Part shown: positions 8,880-16,240 of the stretch, in pieces | How the letters are laid out: the number at the start of each line of letters is the position of its first letter | How positions within the stretch are numbered: the first letter of the stretch is position 1 | Assembly (NCBI RefSeq): GCF_003314995.1 | Contig: NZ_QNRH01000013.1 | Coordinates: forward strand, 1 to 64,000 | DNA: 64,000 bases | Source of the DNA: Pseudochrobactrum asaccharolyticum | GTDB lineage: Bacteria > Pseudomonadota > Alphaproteobacteria > Rhizobiales > Rhizobiaceae | Direction of reading: 5' to 3' | The notes under the pieces: generated by a model | What the model saw: the letters and a program-made list of their open reading frames with translations, nothing else | What the model was told of the DNA's origin: nothing | Database searches by the model: none | Made by a program: the position numbers and the translations under genes

Positions 8880-9045
8880 TCAGCAGAGCTGCGATTTTCT
8901 GCGCTGAGTCAGGCTGAATACAGAGGCAGACGACACCACTATCGTCACCTTTGAGAATTTGGGCTGCTTTAACGCTATTCAAAGTCACATAGGTTTGGAC
9001 TTCAGAGTGCTCGTCTTCGATAGTGATAGTGATAACTTTGTACAT
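8845..9045 (-). CDS. hypothetical protein
   Basis: 66 residues, beta-rich N-terminus (MYKVITITIEDE), then an alpha helix ending in KIAALLNADHEQ. No family recognised. ATG 9045 is preceded by GGGGGCAGCT. Read in the early leftward operon 10 bases after the exonuclease stop. Confidence 0.6.
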   Translation of the reverse strand: MYKVITITIEDEHSEVQTYVTLNSVKAAQILKGDDSGVVCLCIQPDSAQKIAALLNADHEQNETAS

Positions 9046-9055
9046 AGCTGCCCCC

Positions 9056-9796
9056 TTAGGCGAATGGAGTACCCGACATGGTCAATTTATTGAGCCAGTG
9101 ACGAGCCGTATGAAGGATCATTTCCTTTTGATCCGCGCGAAAGGTGCGCTGTGGATCAAGACACCATCGGAGATATCCTATCTCCATCTCCTCCCAAGGC
9201 TTACCTTCATGGGTTCCGAAAGGTACGGCCTTCATTAAGATCGGTGTGTTCGTCAGCTGGATCAGAGCAGATGGATGCTTATCTTTGACCATCTTTGAAA
9301 GAATATGCGCAGTGACATAGGAGTCAGGGCCGGCTCTATGAGGTGGCATTGCATGTTCAGGCCACTGAAACTGCTCATCAACACCCAACCAATACCTCAG
9401 AGTTTGATTTGAATGCCCAGGCGCATCAGGCCATAGATGGCGCGCGCACTGCAGAGTGCATATCCATGGGAAAACTCCCCCGCTAAAGAAGCTTTTCTCA
9501 AACTGCGCATTGTGGGCGACAAAAATATCCCCCGGCATCATTCCTTCCAGAAGTAAAGCAAGAGCAGCATCTGGTGTAATCGCCTCGGCCACATCTTCAT
9601 CGCTGATGTGATGTATGCCGCGAGCTTCCGGCGTAATTGGAACACCGCAATTTACAAACGCTGAGTATGGCTGCGAGACAGAACCTGTTACTCCATCGAC
9701 ATCGGTGAAACCGATCTCGCACAACCCCACTGGTGTACCTTTTTGACGGCGCTCAGGTTTATCAGTTGTTTCAAAATCAACAGATCGTAACTTCAT
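9056..9796 (-). CDS. DnaQ-like 3'-5' exonuclease with DUF3820-like tail
   Basis: 246 residues. Exo I DFETT (8-12), Exo II AHNAQFE and Exo III HRAGPDSYVT give the Asp-Glu-Asp-His-Asp set of DEDD nucleases of the RNase T/DNA polymerase III epsilon family. The C-terminus VPFGTHEGKPWEEM..YLRWCL matches DUF3820, often fused to such nucleases. Probably processes DNA ends in phage replication or recombination. Starts in an ATGA overlap with the 99-residue gene upstream. Confidence 0.88.
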   Translation of the reverse strand: MKLRSVDFETTDKPERRQKGTPVGLCEIGFTDVDGVTGSVSQPYSAFVNCGVPITPEARGIHHISDEDVAEAITPDAALALLLEGMMPGDIFVAHNAQFEKSFFSGGVFPWICTLQCARHLWPDAPGHSNQTLRYWLGVDEQFQWPEHAMPPHRAGPDSYVTAHILSKMVKDKHPSALIQLTNTPILMKAVPFGTHEGKPWEEMEIGYLRWCLDPQRTFRADQKEMILHTARHWLNKLTMSGTPFA

Positions 9797-10092
9797 ACCT
9801 GCTCTCCCACGATAGCCACGGGAGAAAGAACGTGCTTCTTGAGCTCGGCCTTTGCCACCACCAGATCATTTTCAATGACTTTGATTAAAGCGCGGATCAG
9901 CGCCCCACCAATCTTTGGACTATTAGAAACAGTTGAAATTATGTTTCGGATTTCATCACTCGGGTGATCTGCCTTGACCACTAAACGATGCTCGCCACCA
10001 TGAGCTTCAAATTGCTTCAGTAGGCGCAGATCGTTCTCCTTGGCCGAAATGGATGATGAAAGCACCTCGGCTGTATTCCCAAAACTCTGCAT
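9793..10092 (-). CDS. hypothetical protein after RecT
   Basis: 99 residues, mostly helical, no recognised domain. A 22-base hairpin stands in the gap between it and recT. Start ATG 10092 lies after TAGGTAATACC. ATGA overlap with the exonuclease implies coupled translation. Confidence 0.65.
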   Translation of the reverse strand: MQSFGNTAEVLSSSISAKENDLRLLKQFEAHGGEHRLVVKADHPSDEIRNIISTVSNSPKIGGALIRALIKVIENDLVVAKAELKKHVLSPVAIVGEQV

Positions 10093-10125
10093 GGTATTAC
10101 CTATCTAAATTAATAGCATGAGCCA

Positions 10126-10147
10126 TGAGGCAGTTCAGTGACTGCCT
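10126..10147. repeat. perfect 8-bp hairpin between recT-like gene and next gene
   Basis: GAGGCAGT (10126-10133) and ACTGCCTC (10140-10147) form a perfect stem with a 6-base loop. No T run follows on either strand, so an RNA-processing or mRNA-stabilising hairpin is more likely than a terminator. Confidence 0.5.
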
Positions 10148-10167
10148 CGCGTGGTCTCAATGCTAAG

Positions 10168-11400
10168 TTACTGATACTTTCCAACTTTTAGTTTATCGAC
10201 GCCGAGCAATTCTTTGGCATCATGAACAAAAACTGCATGGTCAGCAGTCCATGGTTCGCCAGCAATCTCTTTATGAATTGACCAATCAACCATATCGATA
10301 CAGGCCTTGATGAGCGGCTTGGCATACTCTGGAATGTGAGGTTGCCAGTTTTTCGCCGCCTCTTTCAGCACGCCACGGCGCTCCTCGGCCGAGATGGTTT
10401 TATCCGTTGCAATGGCCAGCACTTTCTCAACTGCTTCGACCAGTTTTTCTTTATCTTCACTGGCGATAGAGATATCGGGAACTTTAGGCAGAACATTTGT
10501 CTTTACCGGTTCCTGTTTCTGCTTTTGCGCATGGGCTTTTTTGCTGGATTGTTCCTGCACCGGCTGACCATTTTCAATAGGCTGCATTTCCTTGGCCTGA
10601 GATGCAGTGAACGTCAGAGCTTCAGATTGCTGATGCGAAATAGAGCGTGCTGGTTCATGCTCAAGGACTTGTCCAGTAAACGGATTTACCCGTTCGGCAA
10701 CACGTGGCTGACTGTAATCAAACATCTCATCCTGACGCTCAATTAATGCACGGATCTTGTCGTTGTTAATTGAGATGTACTTTGCGCCACGACGAAGTAC
10801 CGACTTACGATACATTTCGGTTGGCCAAATGGTCCATGCCGGACTATTCGGCGCCTTTGATGCTTTTCGCACTGCCTCAAAGTCAGCCATTGTCATAACT
10901 TCCGTGTGCATTACACGGCGCAGATTGTCACGAAACACTGCGTAGCCACCAATGATAGCTCCACGTTCTTCAATTGAAGCAAAGCGATCTGGCTTATGGC
11001 TCAGCGCATCTGGATCCGCCTCGTCATAAATAAACTCGTCATTCTTATGAACGACACTACAAGCAATTGAGAATACCCCACCAAGTTCTTTCATGCGTTT
11101 GATGATGCCCATTACCATTGGTTGGTAGTTGGCCAAGAAAACGCCGCTGGAATTTTTATAGGGTAAGATAACGGCTTCTTTTGAATCTGGGACAAGACCA
11201 TCAGCTGCACATTTTGAAATCTCGCGACGAAGGCTTTCCTCAGAGCATTTCAAAATGTCAGGGTTTTGCTGAACAGCAATCAAGAAGACCGATTTAAGCC
11301 TGTCGAAGGTCTGACCATTATCAATGACAAGCGGCTCAACGACGGCGCGGATGTTGTCAAGTAAGGTTGCCGCACTATCAACGGTTATTTGGTTGCTCAT
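10168..11400 (-). CDS. recT: RecT-family single-strand annealing protein
   Basis: 410 residues. The first ~240 match RecT: LKCSEESLRREISKCAADGLVPDSKEAVILPY, the conserved YQPMVMGIIKRMK stretch and PAWTIWPTEMYRKSVLRRGAKY. The extra ~150 residues form a Gln/Pro/Lys-rich linker and a helical tail, longer than typical RecT. It would anneal strands made by the RecE-like nuclease encoded just upstream. ATG 11400 follows GAGGGATCCAGT and overlaps the nuclease gene by 23 bases. Confidence 0.93.
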   Translation of the reverse strand: MSNQITVDSAATLLDNIRAVVEPLVIDNGQTFDRLKSVFLIAVQQNPDILKCSEESLRREISKCAADGLVPDSKEAVILPYKNSSGVFLANYQPMVMGIIKRMKELGGVFSIACSVVHKNDEFIYDEADPDALSHKPDRFASIEERGAIIGGYAVFRDNLRRVMHTEVMTMADFEAVRKASKAPNSPAWTIWPTEMYRKSVLRRGAKYISINNDKIRALIERQDEMFDYSQPRVAERVNPFTGQVLEHEPARSISHQQSEALTFTASQAKEMQPIENGQPVQEQSSKKAHAQKQKQEPVKTNVLPKVPDISIASEDKEKLVEAVEKVLAIATDKTISAEERRGVLKEAAKNWQPHIPEYAKPLIKACIDMVDWSIHKEIAGEPWTADHAVFVHDAKELLGVDKLKVGKYQ

Positions 11401-12514
11401 ACTGGATCCCTCGGTTGTAAGTCGGCATGACAGAATGGTTTAGTCGCAATGGGACTTGCGGCGGTGGCGTCCACAGCTGATCTGAGCCCCATAGATTTGT
11501 GTAAAAGCGGTATGTGTCGAGCGCAGCGGCAACAATGTTCTTTGCGTGCGCAAACATTTTGTCTTCAGTGTCAATGGATAGTGTGACCGGTACCATCGCG
11601 TTATCTTTACGCATCATGACCCACACCCAATCAGCACCATCTGCGGTCAGAAACTTGTGCAGATAATTACCGGCTGGAGGCGTACCGAATACCATGCCCA
11701 GCTCCAGAAGCTTTAACGCAGCATGATAACCTTCCATGTAAGCGGCAACTTGTACGTCATAGGCCATGTCATAGACTTTGCGGATCGCAGCATCTTCATC
11801 ATTGCCACCTTTGTATGTGGCAAACGATTTAAGATCGACGATCAGGGCCTTGCTGCGTGTTGCAGTGGGCGCAAGAGAATAGTCAAAGCGGCACTTACGA
11901 CGTAGCCCTCTTTCATCAATCCAAAAGATCGACATTTCCGCGGCACCATCAATCAGCGTACCGGCTTCCATCACCGCTGTTAGAGTAGGATCGCGTTGCA
12001 TGTTGCTGACCGCATCCTCAATTTCCCTGACCATGCGATCCGAAAGCTCAACATAGTTCGGGTGATCAAAATGCCATTTGGCCAAGATCTCATCGAAAAA
12101 CTCAGGACAATCATCCAGTTCTTTTGCTCGAGACATGAGGTCCAATTTATTGCCAGTCAGCTTTTGACCATGCATGCGCAGAAAATCTTTGATCTGATCA
12201 GCAGTATTTAGCGCCTTCGGGAAGTCGTTTGGTGTCGGTAATTTTGCATAGCGCTGATCAAATGCCGCCTTACCCTCCAGCACCCGACAATGCCACGCGT
12301 GACCCCATTTAAGATGCTCTGGTTCAGATACTTCTTTGTTAGGACGAAGACGGTCGTACTGCCATTTGCATGGCTTTGTGGCTAAGTCTTTGATTGAGGT
12401 GGAACCGAGTGAGTTATCAGCATGGTAGATCGCTTCTGGAAGGTTGAAGTAAATCCCTGGCGCTAGAGAGTATGTCCCGTCTGGATTGGCTATGAAATCA
12501 AGAGCCTCACTCAT
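11378..12514 (-). CDS. RecE-like exonuclease (PD-(D/E)XK)
   Basis: 378 residues. The motif order Glu193 (AAEMSIFW), Asp211 (CRFDYSL) and Asp227-x-Lys229 (IVDLKS) is the PD-(D/E)XK nuclease signature of RecE/PDDEXK-type phage exonucleases, preceded by the LPEAIYHAD..GSTSIKDLATKP N-terminus typical of exodeoxyribonuclease VIII-like proteins. It would resect double-strand ends for RecT. ATGA overlap with the ATPase upstream. Confidence 0.88.
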   Translation of the reverse strand: MSEALDFIANPDGTYSLAPGIYFNLPEAIYHADNSLGSTSIKDLATKPCKWQYDRLRPNKEVSEPEHLKWGHAWHCRVLEGKAAFDQRYAKLPTPNDFPKALNTADQIKDFLRMHGQKLTGNKLDLMSRAKELDDCPEFFDEILAKWHFDHPNYVELSDRMVREIEDAVSNMQRDPTLTAVMEAGTLIDGAAEMSIFWIDERGLRRKCRFDYSLAPTATRSKALIVDLKSFATYKGGNDEDAAIRKVYDMAYDVQVAAYMEGYHAALKLLELGMVFGTPPAGNYLHKFLTADGADWVWVMMRKDNAMVPVTLSIDTEDKMFAHAKNIVAAALDTYRFYTNLWGSDQLWTPPPQVPLRLNHSVMPTYNRGIQYEQPNNR

Positions 12515-13791
12515 TCTGCTGCCTCCACTACAGAGGAAACGACAGCGCCCTCCTCAATAAGAACTGCAGATTCACGACCGGAAGAGACAGTTTCAATCCA
12601 GATCTGGTATCCGTTCTTCTCTGCGTATTCGCGAAGAAGATCCATGCTTTCCTCATCAAGCAGTGAGCCATCACGAACGCGGATCACACGTAAGGCTGGG
12701 TTCATTGCGCCGGCTATCGCCACAGAGGCACGCAGTTGCTCTGCATCACTGGCCTGATCAAATGGGTTACCATTGAGCAAGACTGAATCTTCGGTCAGCA
12801 TTAAACCATCAATGGGAAGATTGGCCGCAACAACAGCCGCTGCAGATGCCTTTTTGATTTCTTCAATCTGATTGCTCAAAGCTTCAGCGGCCGTTTCCTT
12901 GTTCGACATCTCAGTCTTTAAGCGTGTGCGTTCTTCAACGCGAGCCGCAATGCTGTTTACATGGTCGGCCTTTGCGAGCCCGTCACGAATTGAGGTAAGG
13001 TCTATTTTGTCCTCAACGACAATGCCATCCAGCTGATCACGGAGCTCTTCAATGGACTGTTCATTATGGATGATAGCTTTTTCAAGCGCTGCAATTTCAT
13101 CGCGCTTAGCTTGAATGCTGCCCTCAAGGTTGCTGATATCACGATTAACGATTTCGGCTTTACGAGCTTCTGCTTCAACTTTGCTGTTATGCTCCATCGC
13201 TTTTTGTAGATCGATGGTTAGGGCCTCAACACTAATGCGCGGTGGCAAGTCACCTTCAGGCAGTGTAATAGCGTCAATGCGTCCTTTGAGATCACGTACT
13301 TGGCGATTGATGTCTGTGCGGTTGTCAAAGAGTTCTTTGGCTTTTTTATCAGCCGCATTAAAATCGTAGTCAGGCACCAAGGCACGTAACGCCACGACCT
13401 GTTCGCTTGGTTTTTTGCGAGAGAAGGCGAGCGGATCAAATGTCAGATCACCAAGGAATTTATTTAGAAGTTCTTGTGGGCTGCCAAACTTAGCACCATC
13501 ACGGTTTTCGACAGTCAGAGAGATCGTTACATCACCATCTTCTTTGACTTTGAATTTCTTGGTGACAACATAATCCCCTAGATCCAGACGAACGTATCCG
13601 CTTTCAGCACCATCACGCACCGGTTTGGACTGGATAATTTTATTGCCACCCATTGCCCAGAGAATTGCATCAAGGATAGAGGTCTTTCCCTGCCCGTTCT
13701 TGCCCGTGATTTCGACAAGATTGCTATCCGGTTTAATTTCGACAGCCACCAGACGCTTAATATTCTCGGCATTAAACTGAATGATTTTCAT
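12511..13791 (-). CDS. SMC/RecF-like ABC ATPase
   Basis: 426 residues. Walker A GKNGQGKTS (30-38) right after an N-terminal beta strand, a central coiled coil (about 170-320) rich in Glu, Lys and Ala, and a C-terminal segment SDAEQLRASVAIAGAMNP with a degenerate ABC signature, followed by DGSLLDEESMDLL (Walker B/D-loop region). Such RecF/SbcC-like proteins often sit next to phage RecE/RecT. Probably acts on DNA ends or loads recombinase; exact role unknown. ATGA overlaps on both sides. Confidence 0.85.
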   Translation of the reverse strand: MKIIQFNAENIKRLVAVEIKPDSNLVEITGKNGQGKTSILDAILWAMGGNKIIQSKPVRDGAESGYVRLDLGDYVVTKKFKVKEDGDVTISLTVENRDGAKFGSPQELLNKFLGDLTFDPLAFSRKKPSEQVVALRALVPDYDFNAADKKAKELFDNRTDINRQVRDLKGRIDAITLPEGDLPPRISVEALTIDLQKAMEHNSKVEAEARKAEIVNRDISNLEGSIQAKRDEIAALEKAIIHNEQSIEELRDQLDGIVVEDKIDLTSIRDGLAKADHVNSIAARVEERTRLKTEMSNKETAAEALSNQIEEIKKASAAAVVAANLPIDGLMLTEDSVLLNGNPFDQASDAEQLRASVAIAGAMNPALRVIRVRDGSLLDEESMDLLREYAEKNGYQIWIETVSSGRESAVLIEEGAVVSSVVEAAE

Positions 13792-14009
13792 GAGTTCATC
13801 TCAATAGTTCTGATTGCAGCTCGGCCTTCCGCAATGAAGCGATCGCGGGTGACCTGTGGAAGGCGGCGCCAACGTCTGACGCAGGCCTGTTCAGGCGTTT
13901 CCTGAATTTGTTTTCCGCCCACGGTTGTGCTCATGCACGTTCCAAATCCGTGACGGATAAATGTTTGGTAAATTGCAAAGCCCACGGCTTCTTCCTGCTC
14001 GGGCGTCAT
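13788..14009 (-). CDS. hypothetical protein
   Basis: 73 residues, no recognised domain; sequence such as PEQACVRRWRRLPQVTRDRFIAEGRAAI suggests a helical basic protein. It has no good ribosome site of its own but begins in an ATGA overlap with the 56-residue first gene and ends in one with the ATPase gene, so translation is probably coupled. Confidence 0.65.
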   Translation of the reverse strand: MTPEQEEAVGFAIYQTFIRHGFGTCMSTTVGGKQIQETPEQACVRRWRRLPQVTRDRFIAEGRAAIRTIEMNS

Positions 14010-14176
14010 AGGGAAATTCCATATGCGCGGCCTAGGGTGATAACCCTCGCCTGTTCGATTAAGGATGATTGGGATTCAGTGAGTTTATCGCCACGATGCC
14101 ATGCACGAATTGCATCGGAAACAGCGGAGACTGATACACCTTCAATACCACTGTTGCATTTCTCATGAGATTTCAT
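14006..14176 (-). CDS. first gene of the leftward early operon (56 aa)
   Basis: 56 residues, starting MKSHEKCNSGIEGVSVSAVS, short enough to be missed by length filters. ATG 14176 (alternative 14179) follows TTGAGG, and the stop makes an ATGA overlap with the next gene. It lies about 37 bases downstream of the start point expected for the promoter at 14220-14247. The segment VSAVSDAIRAWHRGDKLTESQ could be a small helix-turn-helix but I cannot name a family. Confidence 0.65.
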   Translation of the reverse strand: MKSHEKCNSGIEGVSVSAVSDAIRAWHRGDKLTESQSSLIEQARVITLGRAYGISL

Positions 14177-14197
14177 CATAGCCTCAAAGCAATAATT

Positions 14198-14292
14198 AAT
14201 TCACAACGTATTGATGTATATAATACGTAGCGAATTAGATTTGTCAACTCGCGTATTAAATAATTCATAGCGTATTGACACTGAGGCGTATT
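14198..14292. promoter_or_regulatory. operator array OL (five CGTATT sites)
   Basis: Sites of the form AATTCA/AATACG-NNN-CGTATT: 14198-14212 (AATTCA-CAA-CGTATT), 14222-14236 (AATACG-TAG-CGAATT) and 14262-14276 (AATTCA-TAG-CGTATT), plus weaker single half-sites CGTATT at 14252-14257 and 14287-14292. Centres are 16-24 bases apart, about two helical turns, bracketing PL. The same element flanks PR and recurs at 40.05 and 40.24 kb, so it is the presumed operator of the repressor at 14834-15484. Confidence 0.75.
14220..14247 (-). promoter_or_regulatory. early leftward promoter PL
   Basis: On the minus strand TTGACA (14242-14247), a 16-base spacer and TATTAT (14220-14225) form a near-consensus sigma-70 promoter. 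Repressor-type operators overlap both boxes. It would drive the leftward operon from the 56-residue gene to the helicase. Confidence 0.75.
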
Positions 14293-14311
14293 TAGTTGCA
14301 GAAATAAAGAG

Positions 14312-14340
14312 GCCCCGCACCTTCTGACAAAGGCCGGGGC
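14312..14340 (-). terminator. leftward terminator upstream of PL
   Basis: Minus strand: GCCCCG G CCTT TGTCAG AAGG TG CGGGGC, a 10-bp interrupted stem, followed by CTCTTTATTT. It would stop leftward transcripts from the repressor side before they enter the PL operon. Confidence 0.6.
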
Positions 14341-14405
14341 TTGACTGGTAAGTGAACTTCTTGGCGGAAGAACCAGTAAGTGGGAAATTACAACACTTAA
14401 TGTTT

Positions 14406-14648
14406 CTATCCAACATCTATTTCATAGAGATCAGTTCGCCCTTGTGTATGACGGCAACCGGTTCGGCACAAAGGTGGATGATGAGTAAGGAACGGGATTC
14501 GATCTGACTCAAAGGGTTTCTGGCGGTGTCTTAGACACTGGTGATCTGCCCTGATCGACGATGATGCTATCGAAAAAGAGATCGATATGGTGGGGTAAGC
14601 AATGTGCCACCACCTGTGGGATAAGCGGCGGTCGGCTCGGTTGGGCAT
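14406..14648 (-). CDS. possible small basic protein between repressor and PL
   Basis: 80 residues starting MPNRADRRLSHRWWHIAY; Arg-, His- and Ser-rich with several Cys near the end, no family recognised. The start is preceded by a near-perfect ribosome site (AGGAGGAGAGATC), the main argument for it. The composition is unusual, and the region between the two leftward terminators (14341-14812) could instead make a small RNA. Apart from this frame I see only the hairpin at 14673-14694 in 14341-14812. Confidence 0.35.
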   Translation of the reverse strand: MPNRADRRLSHRWWHIAYPTISISFSIASSSIRADHQCLRHRQKPFESDRIPFLTHHPPLCRTGCRHTQGRTDLYEIDVG

Positions 14649-14672
14649 GATCTCTCCTCCTACCCAGGTGCT

Positions 14673-14694
14673 CTGCCATTTTAATTTATGGCAG
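14673..14694. repeat. 7-bp inverted repeat in the immunity region
   Basis: CTGCCAT (14673-14679) and ATGGCAG (14688-14694) around an 8-base AT loop. It differs from the CGTATT operators. It lies about 25 bases upstream of the ATG of the 80-residue frame and could be a regulator site or an RNA hairpin. Confidence 0.4.
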
Positions 14695-14812
14695 GGTTCT
14701 TGGTTTGTGGGAGTCACAGCAGTCTCTCAATTGAGCATAAGAGAATTTTCCAATCATAGAGATTATATAAACAGGCTTCTTGTGGAATTGTTTATATACG
14801 CTGATAAGAAAA

Positions 14813-14829
14813 AGGCGGGAGCCCCGCCT
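14813..14829 (-). terminator. rho-independent terminator of the repressor gene
   Basis: Minus strand AGGCGGG GCT CCCGCCT followed by TTTTTC: a perfect 7-bp GC-rich stem with a 3-base loop, just beyond the repressor stop at 14834. Confidence 0.85.
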
Positions 14830-14833
14830 ATTT

Positions 14834-15484
14834 TTAAAGCATCGAAACTTTAGCTTTAACTCTCCCAATAATTTCAACGGCTTCCATAGCTCTTTCGAAG
14901 CAGTCGTATCGTGGGTTCCGACCGGTAATCCTAAGCGTTTTAGGCTCTGAATTAGGTATTACCTCGAGCATTTTTAAGGAAACTCCAGCTCCATCAAAGA
15001 CGGCAAAAGCACCTGGAGGAGATGGTCGAGTATCAGAGGTATCGACAACTACACAGTCGCCGGGAAGCAGCGAACCGACAGCGCTCGGATCGGTTGGATC
15101 ATACATATAGTCACCAACAACTTCGATAATTCTGGAGCTATCTTCTGGTATCCGGAACCGCTGAGAAAGAAACTCATTCGGCATATCAAGCTGCAGATCC
15201 GTAGCGAGGTCATTCTGCTCTTTAGTTTTCTTATACTGAACGAGCCCCTGCTCTTCAGATCCTTCAGTGTCATCGGTTGAATTGAAGATCAGTACAACAG
15301 GATCAATGCCTAAATGTTTGGCATAATGCTTAGCGGCCTCAGCATTGATACCACGCCCACCATTCTCATGGGCTGTATAGGTTATTGGATTAACACCCAT
15401 GGCTCTTGCCGCCGCAGATGCAGATTTAAAGCCCGCATTCAGCCGAGCCTGCCTTAGTCTTTTATGCGCGTCTTGCATCTCCAT
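14834..15484 (-). CDS. CI-like repressor (HTH plus LexA-like C-terminal domain)
   Basis: 216 residues. N-terminal HTH (about 8-60; FKSASAAARAMGVNPITYTAHENG) and a C-terminal domain on the LexA/S24 plan: EVVGDYMYDP at 122-130, LLPGDCVVVDTS, then GVSLKML with Lys171. The position that is Ser in autocleaving repressors (GDSM) is Tyr126 here (GDYM), so RecA-stimulated self-cleavage looks unlikely. ATG 15484 is taken as start because AAAGGCGATTAG lies upstream; the frame continues 30 codons further but into the operator region. It faces the rightward regulator across operators and ends at a strong terminator. Confidence 0.88.
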   Translation of the reverse strand: MEMQDAHKRLRQARLNAGFKSASAAARAMGVNPITYTAHENGGRGINAEAAKHYAKHLGIDPVVLIFNSTDDTEGSEEQGLVQYKKTKEQNDLATDLQLDMPNEFLSQRFRIPEDSSRIIEVVGDYMYDPTDPSAVGSLLPGDCVVVDTSDTRPSPPGAFAVFDGAGVSLKMLEVIPNSEPKTLRITGRNPRYDCFERAMEAVEIIGRVKAKVSML

Positions 15485-15542
15485 GACACTAATCGCCTTT
15501 CCTCGGGAGCTGAATAAATTTTTGCACTCAACGTATAAAATT

Positions 15543-15582
15543 AATACGTATCGTATTGACTGAATATAATTCACACCGTATT
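15543..15582. promoter_or_regulatory. operator array OR (two CGTATT sites)
   Basis: AATACG-TAT-CGTATT at 15543-15557 is a perfect inverted repeat; AATTCA-CAC-CGTATT is at 15568-15582. A third weak half-site, CGTATA, is at 15532-15537. They overlap the boxes of PR and lie upstream of the leftward repressor gene, so the repressor would shut PR and probably control its own synthesis. Confidence 0.78.
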
Positions 15583-15584
15583 GT
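15556..15584 (+). promoter_or_regulatory. early rightward promoter PR
   Basis: TTGACT (15556-15561), 17 bases, TATTGT (15579-15584). The -35 box shares its first two bases with one operator and the -10 box overlaps the other. Transcription would start near 15590, 15 bases before the first gene. Confidence 0.65.
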
Positions 15585-15604
15585 TTACATCAAAACGGAG
15601 TAAA

Positions 15605-15883
15605 ATGACAATGGAAATTAATTCAGATCGAACCGACACGGCATTGCCCAAACTTACAGGTAATCAAGTGCGCTTCATCAGAACGATTTTAGGGGAAAGC
15701 CAAGCGAAGTTTGCCAAGCGCTTTGCCATATCTGCAGCATCCGTATTTCGTATTGAAGCGAAGGGGGATGATGAGATGACAAGTCCAGAGATCATCCTCA
15801 TTCACCAGCTTGCTGTTCGCTACAATATCGCAATTCCTGAGCGTCTACCTCGCTCCGGCGAAAGCGCTACACCTGCACCATAA
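15605..15883 (+). CDS. Cro-like HTH regulator
   Basis: 92 residues with an XRE-type helix-turn-helix (GNQVRFIRTILGESQAKFAKRF, then SAASVFRIEAKG). First gene from PR, opposite the repressor, the classical place of Cro. ATG 15605 follows CGGAG; an upstream TTG in frame lies in the -10 box and is rejected. Probably binds the same operators to favour lytic growth, or activates the early operon. Confidence 0.78.
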   Translation: MTMEINSDRTDTALPKLTGNQVRFIRTILGESQAKFAKRFAISAASVFRIEAKGDDEMTSPEIILIHQLAVRYNIAIPERLPRSGESATPAP

Positions 15884-15900
15884 CGACACGGAGGTTGATT

Positions 15901-16230
15901 ATGGCAAGGGGAAGAGAATTAATTTGGACTGATGAACTAGACCGACGCGTCAAACTAAAGCTGCAAGCTGGAATAGCGAAGACACGAATAGCAAAAGAAC
16001 TCGGCATTCATCGCTGCCAACTCCTCCGACGCATTAAAGTCTTAGGTATTACGGACGACAATTTATTTGAAACGCCGAACTGTATGCCAGCCTCTCACTT
16101 AGAAGGCTTTAAGCGCGCAAGACGCGGCTTTCATGTTCCTGCTCCATTAGAGCCAACTTATTATGACCTCTTAAAACAAGGGGTTCCTATCGAAGAAGCC
16201 AGAAAAATTTTGAAAATCAAAAAGGATTAA
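15901..16230 (+). CDS. HTH DNA-binding protein, GcrA/resolvase-type
   Basis: 109 residues. ELIWTDELDRRVKLKLQAG then TRIAKELGIHRCQLLRRIKVLG resembles the N-terminal helix-turn-helix of GcrA-like and resolvase-type proteins. ATG 15901 has GGAGG six bases upstream. Second gene of the rightward operon; likely a transcription factor of unknown target. Confidence 0.65.
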   Translation: MARGRELIWTDELDRRVKLKLQAGIAKTRIAKELGIHRCQLLRRIKVLGITDDNLFETPNCMPASHLEGFKRARRGFHVPAPLEPTYYDLLKQGVPIEEARKILKIKKD

Positions 16231-16240
16231 AGGTAAGCAA

